Source: an uncultured Eggerthellaceae bacterium (GTDB lineage Bacteria > Actinomycetota > Coriobacteriia > Coriobacteriales > Eggerthellaceae). Taken from it: DNA of 12,389 nt. The notes beneath the pieces were generated by a model. It was not told the DNA's origin, ran no database searches, and saw only the letters and a program-made list of their open reading frames with translations. How positions within the stretch are numbered: position 1 is the stretch's first letter; each line of letters opens with the position of its first letter. Shown one piece after another: positions 5,502 to 12,389 of this stretch. Location of the stretch: positions 1 to 12,389 of the forward strand of contig CAJUSL010000011.1 in the NCBI GenBank assembly GCA_910589135.1, in the 5' to 3' direction. The translations under genes were made by a program, and so were the position numbers.

Positions 5502-7103
5502 ATGACCAAGTACGTCTTCGTCACCGGCGGCGTCGTGTCGTCGCTCGGCAAGGGGATAACGGCCGCGTCCTTGGGCCTTCTCCTCAAGGCCAGGGGCTAC
5601 AAGGTCGCCATGCAGAAGATGGACCCCTACCTGAACGTGGACCCCGGCACCATGAGCCCCTTCCAGCACGGCGAGGTCTTCGTCACCGACGACGGCCACG
5701 AAGGCGACCTGGACCTGGGCCATTACGAGCGCTTCATCGACGAGAGCCTGACCCGCGAGTCGAACTTCACCCAAGGGTCCATCTACCAGACGCTCATAGC
5801 CCGCGAGAGGCGGGGCGACTTCCTCGGGGGGACCGTGCAGGTGATCCCCCACGTGACCGAGGCCATCAAGGAACGTCTCGTGCGCATAGGCGGCCAGACC
5901 GGCGCCGACATCGTGATAACCGAGATCGGCGGAACCATCGGCGACATAGAGGGCCTGCCCTTCATCGAGGCCGCACGCCAGTTCAGGAAGGAGCGCCCGG
6001 CAGGGGACGTCCTCTTCGTGCACGTGACGCTCGTCCCCTACATCGCCGCCGCCCACGAGGTGAAGACCAAGCCCACCCAGCACTCCGTCAAGGAGCTGCG
6101 CTCCATCGGCGTGCAGCCCGACTTCATCGTGTGCCGGAGCGACCACGAGATATCCGACGCGGTGAGGGACAAGATCGCCCTGTTCTGCGACGTCGCTCCC
6201 GAGGCGGTTCTCGCCTGCGTCGACGCCCCCTCGATATACGAGGTCCCCGTCATGCTGTACGAGCAGGGCTTCGACGCCATGGTGCTGAACCGCGCCGGGC
6301 TGGCGCCCAACAGGGCCGACCTGTCGGATTTGACCCGCTTCCTCGAGGCCAAGGCCGGCTGCGAGGGCAGCGTCGACGTGGCCGTGGTCGGGAAGTACGT
6401 CAGCCTTCCGGACGCCTACCTCAGCGTCATGGAGGCGCTGGGCCACGCCGGCGTGTTCCACGGGAGGAGCGTGAACGCCGTCCTGGTCGACGGCGAGGAG
6501 CTGACGCCCGAGAACGTGGGCGAGCGGCTGGCTGGAATGGCCGGCATCCTGGTGCCGGGCGGGTTCGGCTCGCGCGCCTTCGAGGGAAAGATGCTGGCCG
6601 TCAGGCACGCCCGGGAGCAAGGCGTGCCGTTCCTCGGCATCTGCCTGGGCCTGCAGGCCGCCGTGTGCGAGTTCGCGCGAAACGTCGCCGGGTTGGAGGG
6701 TGCCACGTCCGCCGAGTTCGACGAGCAAGCCCCCCACCTCGTCGTCGACCTCATGCCCGAGCAGGAGGACGTGGTGGACAAGGGGGCGACCATGCGCCTG
6801 GGCGCGTATCCGTGCCGGTTGCAGGAAGGGTCGCTGGCCGCCGCGGCCTACGGCGAGAACCTCGTCTATGAAAGGCACCGGCACCGCTACGAGGTGAACA
6901 ACGCCTATCGCGACCGCCTGGAGGCGGCCGGGCTTGTCCTGTCGGGCCTGTCCCCCGACGGGCGGCTGGTGGAGATGGTCGAGGTCGCCGACCATCCGTG
7001 GTTCGTCGCCAGCCAGGCGCACCCCGAGTTCAAAAGCCGCCCCCACAGGCCCCATCCGCTGTTCCGGGACTTCGTCGGCGCCGCCATCGCGCGTCAGGGC
7101 TAG
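5502..7103 (+). CDS. pyrG: CTP synthase (glutamine-hydrolysing)
   Basis: PyrG makes CTP from UTP with ATP and glutamine (or ammonia), the last step of pyrimidine nucleotide synthesis, in the cytoplasm. The 533-residue protein matches the usual length. The N-terminal synthetase domain (about 1-265) has KYVFVTGGVVSSLGKGITAA with the P-loop Lys17, KMDPYLNVDPGTMSPFQHGEVFV at 39-61 and EIGGTIGDIE at 141-150. The class I glutamine amidotransferase domain (about 290-533) has VPGGFGSR at 351-358, the nucleophile Cys381 in FLGICLGLQ, and His507/Glu509 in HPEF, so the catalytic triad is intact. I prefer ATG 5502 over GTG 5493 because the MTKYVFVTGG start matches the family and GGGGTGG is spaced for it. 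The gene diverges from DUF1846 and precedes xerD by 90 bp. Confidence 0.98.
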   Translation: MTKYVFVTGGVVSSLGKGITAASLGLLLKARGYKVAMQKMDPYLNVDPGTMSPFQHGEVFVTDDGHEGDLDLGHYERFIDESLTRESNFTQGSIYQTLIARERRGDFLGGTVQVIPHVTEAIKERLVRIGGQTGADIVITEIGGTIGDIEGLPFIEAARQFRKERPAGDVLFVHVTLVPYIAAAHEVKTKPTQHSVKELRSIGVQPDFIVCRSDHEISDAVRDKIALFCDVAPEAVLACVDAPSIYEVPVMLYEQGFDAMVLNRAGLAPNRADLSDLTRFLEAKAGCEGSVDVAVVGKYVSLPDAYLSVMEALGHAGVFHGRSVNAVLVDGEELTPENVGERLAGMAGILVPGGFGSRAFEGKMLAVRHAREQGVPFLGICLGLQAAVCEFARNVAGLEGATSAEFDEQAPHLVVDLMPEQEDVVDKGATMRLGAYPCRLQEGSLAAAAYGENLVYERHRHRYEVNNAYRDRLEAAGLVLSGLSPDGRLVEMVEVADHPWFVASQAHPEFKSRPHRPHPLFRDFVGAAIARQG

Positions 7104-7128
7104 GCGCGACGAGCCGGGGCGGATGCGC

Positions 7129-7155
7129 GCGGGCCGAATAAGCCGGGCGGCCCGC
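7129..7155. other. GC-rich hairpin in the pyrG-xerD gap
   Basis: GCGGGCCG (7129-7136) pairs perfectly with CGGCCCGC (7148-7155) around an 11-base loop. No T tract follows on either strand, so it is not a canonical intrinsic terminator. It could mark the 3' end of pyrG mRNA or be a chance product of high GC. Confidence 0.4.
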
Positions 7156-7181
7156 TCGACGGCATGGCCTCCAAGGCGTTA

Positions 7182-7187
7182 TATAAT
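7182..7187 (+). promoter_or_regulatory. -10 box of a probable leaderless xerD transcript
   Basis: A perfect TATAAT (7182-7187) is followed by exactly six bases and then ATG at 7194. A normal -10 to +1 distance places transcription initiation on the A of that ATG. There is no Shine-Dalgarno before 7194. No clear -35 at 16-18 bp is visible. Confidence 0.65.
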
Positions 7188-7193
7188 CCGCTC

Positions 7194-8111
7194 ATGGGAA
7201 TCGACGAGGCCATCGAGGAGTACATCTACTACCTGCGCATCGAGCGTGGGTCTTCCCAGAACACCATCGACGAGTACGCGCGCGACCTCGAGGCGTACTC
7301 CGCGCACCTGGACGCCTTGGGCGTCGGCGACGTCGACGAGGTCGAGCCTGCCGCCGTCGTCGACTTCGAGGTGTCGCTTTCGAAGGCGGGGTACGCCCCC
7401 GCCACCGTGAAGAGGAAGATGTCGACCGTGCGTGGATTCCACAAGTTCTCCCTGAGCGAGGAGTACACGAAGAGGTCGCCCATCGACGTGCTGAAGCTGC
7501 CCAAGGTACCCTCGAAGCTGCCCGAAGTGCTCTCCATCGCCGAGGTGTCCCGCATGCTGGACGCGATGGGCGCCGACGGCGCGCTCGAGCGCCGCGACAG
7601 GGCGCTGCTGGAGACGCTGTACGGCTGCGGCCTGCGCGCCAGCGAGGCGTGCGGGCTCGACATGGCGGCGCTGCACCTCGAGGACGGCTTTCTGGTGGCG
7701 ATGGGGAAGGGGTCGAAGGAGCGGCTGGTGCCGGTATCGGGGGCGGCCATGGACGCCTTGCGCTCCTACTGCGACGAAGGGGCGCGCGCCGAGCTGAGCA
7801 TGAAGGCGAAGCGCCCGCGCCGCGAGGACATGGGCGCCGTCTTCCTGAACGCGCGCGGGGGGCGCCTGACGCGGCAGGGCCTCTTCGGCATCGTGCGCAA
7901 GGCGGGCGAGGCGGCGGGCATCGAATCGCTGCACCCGCACACGCTTCGGCACTCCTTCGCCACGCACATGCTGGAAGGCGGGGCCGACTTGCGCGTCATC
8001 CAGCAGATCCTGGGCCATGCGAACATATCCACCACGCAGATATACACGCACGTGGACCGCCAGCACGTGCGCGAGGAGTACCTCTCGGCGCATCCTCGGG
8101 CGCAGTCGTAG
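7194..8111 (+). CDS. xerD: Site-specific tyrosine recombinase XerD
   Basis: Xer recombinases cut and rejoin DNA at dif to resolve chromosome dimers at division. The 305-residue protein has an N-terminal SAM-like core-binding domain (about 1-95, with the typical YLRIERGSSQNTIDEYARDL) and a catalytic domain (about 110-295). All active-site residues are present: Arg148 in GCGLRASE, Lys172 in GKGSKER, His249 and Arg252 in HPHTLRHSFATHML, His275 in LGHANISTTQIYTHV and the nucleophile Tyr284. Length and motifs fit XerC/XerD; I favour XerD, but XerC cannot be excluded without a tree. I start it at ATG 7194 rather than the in-frame ATG 7164, because the earlier start would place the TATAAT inside the coding region and the family N-terminus aligns with 7194. 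Nothing suggests an integrative element; neighbours are core genes. Confidence 0.93.
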   Translation: MGIDEAIEEYIYYLRIERGSSQNTIDEYARDLEAYSAHLDALGVGDVDEVEPAAVVDFEVSLSKAGYAPATVKRKMSTVRGFHKFSLSEEYTKRSPIDVLKLPKVPSKLPEVLSIAEVSRMLDAMGADGALERRDRALLETLYGCGLRASEACGLDMAALHLEDGFLVAMGKGSKERLVPVSGAAMDALRSYCDEGARAELSMKAKRPRREDMGAVFLNARGGRLTRQGLFGIVRKAGEAAGIESLHPHTLRHSFATHMLEGGADLRVIQQILGHANISTTQIYTHVDRQHVREEYLSAHPRAQS

Positions 8112-8163
8112 GGAAGCGGGCGCGCCGCCGTCCCGCACCGTCGCCTTTCTGCCTGATTCCACG

Positions 8164-8192
8164 TTGCATGCGGGGGATTCGTGTGCTAGGAT
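8164..8192 (+). promoter_or_regulatory. Promoter of the rimP-nusA-ylxR-infB operon
   Basis: TTGCAT (8164-8169), a 17-bp spacer and TAGGAT (8187-8192), preceded by TG at 8184-8185 as an extended -10, form a plausible promoter. The predicted start is G8199, about 100 nt before the rimP start codon. The -35 is weak (3 of 6), offset by the TGn element. Confidence 0.6.
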
Positions 8193-8237
8193 GAACACGT
8201 GGCAATTGCGCCGCGCAGAACTTTTCGGACCGTTTGG

Positions 8238-8263
8238 AAAGTGGGCATCGTCCCGCTTTTTTT
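8238..8263 (+). terminator. Terminator hairpin inside the rimP operon leader (candidate attenuator)
   Basis: AAAGTGGG (8238-8245) pairs with CCCGCTTT (8252-8259), with one G-U pair, around a six-base loop, and the T run extends over 8257-8263. It sits between the promoter and rimP, so it would terminate the operon mRNA early unless overridden. An outer helix can form between TTCGGAC (8224-8230) and GTCCGGA (8267-8273), with one G-U pair, enclosing the terminator. Terminator-like hairpins before rimP-nusA occur in other Gram-positives, and autoregulation involving NusA is known for the enterobacterial operon. Action of NusA here is inference. Confidence 0.75.
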
Positions 8264-8300
8264 ATTGTCCGGACGCGAAGCTGAAGGGAAGAGTCCAACC

Positions 8301-8765
8301 GTGCTGACGAAGAAGGAACAACAGATCCTCGACGCGCTCGAGCCCCTGGCGGCCGACCGCGGCGTCGAAGTCGTCACGGTCGAGGTCATCGGCTCGTCGA
8401 AGGCGCCCGTGATCAGGGTCTACATCGACGCCGAAGACGGCGTCTCGTTCAAGGAGCTCACCGAGTCGCAGGAGTGGATCGGCGAGACGATGGACGAGAT
8501 CGACCCGTTCCCGGGCGCCTATACGCTGGAGGTCTCGTCCCCCGGCATCGATCGCCCGCTTCGCACCGCCGCCCACTTCGCCCGCTTCGTCGGCGAGGAG
8601 GCCAAGATCCGCACCATGGGCCCCATCGACGGCCAGGCGAACTTCAAGGGCGTCATCGCCGAGGTCGAAGGTGACGAGGTGGCCGTCGAGTTCGACGGCA
8701 GGCGCGCATGCATACCCATATCGTCGATCCGGCGGGCGAACCTCGTCGGCAGGGTCGACTTCTAG
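8301..8765 (+). CDS. rimP: Ribosome maturation factor RimP
   Basis: RimP binds the free 30S subunit and assists its assembly. The 154-residue protein has the standard two-domain layout: an alpha/beta N-terminal domain (about 1-85) with VIRVYIDAEDGVSF at 37-50 and the family signature LEVSSPGIDRPL at 76-87, then a C-terminal SH3-like barrel ending IPISSIRRANLV. I chose GTG 8301 because GGGAAGAG (8285-8292) precedes it by seven bases and the LTKKEQQILDALEPL start aligns with the family. The frame is open back to a GTG at 8199, which would add 34 residues encoded partly by the terminator hairpin; see findings. nusA follows after 39 bp, the usual operon order. Confidence 0.95.
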   Translation: MLTKKEQQILDALEPLAADRGVEVVTVEVIGSSKAPVIRVYIDAEDGVSFKELTESQEWIGETMDEIDPFPGAYTLEVSSPGIDRPLRTAAHFARFVGEEAKIRTMGPIDGQANFKGVIAEVEGDEVAVEFDGRRACIPISSIRRANLVGRVDF

Positions 8766-8804
8766 CAGGTTGTACGCAGGCATCAAGGAAACACGGAGGA
8801 CGTA

Positions 8805-10016
8805 ATGGCTGAAGAGGAATTGTCGCTTATCGAGGCGCTGCAGGCATTGGCGCACGAGCGCAAGATCGACGAGTTCTACATCATCGAGCGTCTTGAGGAG
8901 TCCCTCGCCAAGAGTTACGAGCGGATCCTCGACCTCGAGTACGACGCGAAGGTGACCATCGACAGGCAGACGGGGCGCATCTACGTGTTCGAGCTGGTTC
9001 CCGTCGGCGAGCCCGACGAGGAGACCGGCGAGTACTCCGAGTTCGAAGAGCGCGACGTCACGCCCGAGGGGGTCAGCCGCATCGCGGCGCAGAACGCCAA
9101 GAGCGTCATCGCGTCCATCGTACGCGACGCCACGCGCAAGTCCATCTATGAGGAGTTCTCCGACCGCGTCGGCGACCTGATCACCGGCACGGTGCTGCAG
9201 GGCACGCCCGACTTCACCATCATCAAGATACGCGACGGGGTGGAGGCCGAGCTTCCGCACTTCGACCAGAAGCGCAACCCGCAGGAACGCAACGAGCGTC
9301 CCGCCGGCGAGCACTACCGCCACAACCAGCGGCTCAAGCTGCTTATCATCGAGGTGCGCGACCCTGACTCGGACGCCCCGCGCGTCCGCGGCGAGCACAC
9401 CCGTCCGTCCATCGTGGTGTCCCGCACCCATCGCGACCTCATCAAGCGCCTGTTCGAGATCGAGGTGCCCGAAATCTATGACGGCATCGTGGAAGTGAAG
9501 TCCATCGCCCGCGAGCCGGGCGTGCGTTCGAAGGTCGCCGTCGCTTCGCGCGAGCCCAACCTCGACCCGGTCGGCGCCTGCGTCGGCCCCAAGGGGTCCC
9601 GCGTGCGCATGGTCGTCGAAGAGCTGCGCAACGAGCGCGTCGACGTCATCCAGTGGAGCGACGACCCGGCGGCCTACATCGCCAACGCCCTGTCCCCGGC
9701 GCGCGTGACCAACGTCACCATCGACGCGGAGAACCACCACGCCACCGTGGTGGTTCCCGACGACCAGCTCTCGCTCGCCATCGGCAAGGAGGGCCAGAAC
9801 GCGCGCCTCGCCGCTCACCTCACGGGCTGGCACATCGACATCAAGCCCGCCAGCTTCATGGGCGAGTCGCTCATCGAGAACGTCGAGGCAGACGACGAGG
9901 CCGAGTCGTTCGACGACGAGTTCTGCGCCCACGTCAGCGAGGACGGGGTGCGTTGCAGGAACCACGCACGCGAGGGGTCCCAGTTCTGCGGGGTCCACGC
10001 GTTCATGGAGGAATAG
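8805..10016 (+). CDS. nusA: Transcription elongation factor NusA with a C-terminal Cys/His extension
   Basis: NusA binds RNA polymerase and modulates pausing, termination and antitermination. The 403-residue protein shows the N-terminal RNAP-binding domain (about 1-120), an S1 domain (about 124-200, starting VGDLITGTV), KH1 (about 225-285, with GPKGSR at 261-266) and KH2 (about 290-350, with GKEGQNAR at 327-334). It lacks the acidic repeats of E. coli NusA, as is normal outside proteobacteria. After an acidic linker (355-372) it ends in C374-x9-C384-x2-H387-x7-C395-x2-H398, which looks like a small zinc-binding unit. GGAGGA (8795-8800) precedes ATG 8805. It follows rimP by 39 bp and precedes ylxR by 39 bp. 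Confidence 0.97.
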   Translation: MAEEELSLIEALQALAHERKIDEFYIIERLEESLAKSYERILDLEYDAKVTIDRQTGRIYVFELVPVGEPDEETGEYSEFEERDVTPEGVSRIAAQNAKSVIASIVRDATRKSIYEEFSDRVGDLITGTVLQGTPDFTIIKIRDGVEAELPHFDQKRNPQERNERPAGEHYRHNQRLKLLIIEVRDPDSDAPRVRGEHTRPSIVVSRTHRDLIKRLFEIEVPEIYDGIVEVKSIAREPGVRSKVAVASREPNLDPVGACVGPKGSRVRMVVEELRNERVDVIQWSDDPAAYIANALSPARVTNVTIDAENHHATVVVPDDQLSLAIGKEGQNARLAAHLTGWHIDIKPASFMGESLIENVEADDEAESFDDEFCAHVSEDGVRCRNHAREGSQFCGVHAFMEE

Positions 10017-10055
10017 GCGTCGACGGCGCCGCAAAGACAGGCTGGAAGAGACGGA

Positions 10056-10340
10056 TTGGACCGCGAGAGGACATGCATCGGCTGCAGGCGGAAGGCGCGC
10101 AAGGAGAACCTGCTGCGCATCGTCCGCGTCGCCGACGGCGGGATTCTCGTGGATTCCAAAGGCAAGGGTCCGGGCCGTGGGGCATACGTGTGCTCGCAGC
10201 GGTGCCTGGACGAGGCGACCGACAGCGGCGCCCTGGCCCGGGCGCTGAGGCACCAGGTGACCGCCGACGACTGCACGAGGCTTCGGAGCCAGGCGCACGC
10301 GCTTGCGTCCGAAGGGTTTGCGAAGGGGAGCGAGGAGTAA
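10056..10340 (+). CDS. ylxR: YlxR/RnpM family RNA-binding protein
   Basis: This small nucleic-acid-binding protein is found between nusA and infB in many Gram-positives. The Bacillus homologue has been renamed RnpM because it binds the RNase P RNA and modulates its activity in vitro. The 94-residue protein has the family signature RTCIGCRRK (5-13), the RIVR block at 21-24 and GRGAYVC (40-46). Its four cysteines C7, C10, C46 and C50 are placed as a possible metal site. The start is TTG 10056, supported by GGAAGAG (10044-10050) five bases upstream. infB follows after four bases, and the infB ribosome binding site overlaps the ylxR stop, indicating translational coupling. The ylxQ (L7Ae-like) gene that separates ylxR and infB in Firmicutes is absent. 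Confidence 0.93.
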   Translation: MDRERTCIGCRRKARKENLLRIVRVADGGILVDSKGKGPGRGAYVCSQRCLDEATDSGALARALRHQVTADDCTRLRSQAHALASEGFAKGSEE

Positions 10341-10344
10341 CTAT

Positions 10345-12389
<2,045 letters not shown>

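Noticed and set aside
7194..8111. xerD as an integrase of a mobile element
   Set aside because: Length, motifs and surroundings match the housekeeping Xer recombinase. There are no attachment-site repeats, tRNA, excisionase or phage genes.
8199..8300. Upstream GTG 8199 as the true annotated rimP start
   Set aside because: The 34 extra residues are not RimP-like and are encoded by a terminator hairpin, while GTG 8301 has a good ribosome binding site. It is kept only as a regulatory hypothesis.
8262..10298. Minus-strand open frame of 678 codons opposite rimP-nusA-ylxR
   Set aside because: The sense strand encodes three recognised proteins in operon order; the antisense product is a Val/Asp/Leu-rich shadow.

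Overview
The window is a GC-rich bacterial core-genome segment with nine complete protein genes and two partial ones. The gene families and order (rplK?-rplA; nadK; murJ; a DUF1846 gene; pyrG; xerD; rimP-nusA-ylxR-infB), the strong G/C third-position bias and the lack of a ylxQ gene between ylxR and infB fit a high-GC actinobacterium. My best guess is a Coriobacteriia/Eggerthellales-type gut lineage. That is inference from style and synteny; no rRNA or other taxonomic marker is present.

Layout: (1) Bases 1-945 hold the 3' end of a gene that is probably rplK, then rplA and a strong intrinsic terminator. (2) Bases 946-1101 lie between the convergent genes rplA and nadK and carry a tandem, nested inverted-repeat element. 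(3) nadK (-) and murJ (+) diverge from a compact promoter region in which the two promoters overlap. (4) murJ converges on a DUF1846 gene (-) across a 184-bp gap where I see no convincing terminator, RNA or ORF. (5) DUF1846 and pyrG (+) diverge from a 150-bp gap holding an imperfect 28-bp dyad, a -10 element for each gene and a 5'-leader hairpin covering the pyrG ribosome binding site. (6) xerD follows pyrG with its own TATAAT box exactly six bases before its ATG, so it is probably a leaderless transcript. (7) A promoter and a leader with a terminator hairpin precede rimP-nusA-ylxR-infB, and infB runs off the right edge.

The genes serve translation and its coupling to transcription (L1, RimP, NusA, YlxR, IF2), NADP synthesis (NadK), CTP synthesis (PyrG), cell-wall precursor export (MurJ) and chromosome dimer resolution (XerD). 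There is no phage, IS element, CRISPR array, tRNA or rRNA. I did not find an unmistakably new multi-gene system. The most original signals are regulatory: a pyrG leader that resembles the nucleotide-sensing start-site-switch leaders of enterobacterial pyrC/pyrD, a rimP leader in which an in-frame GTG sits at the predicted transcription start ahead of a terminator, repeated -10-to-start-codon spacing suggesting leaderless messages, the intergenic repeat at 951-1023, and a Cys/His motif appended to NusA.
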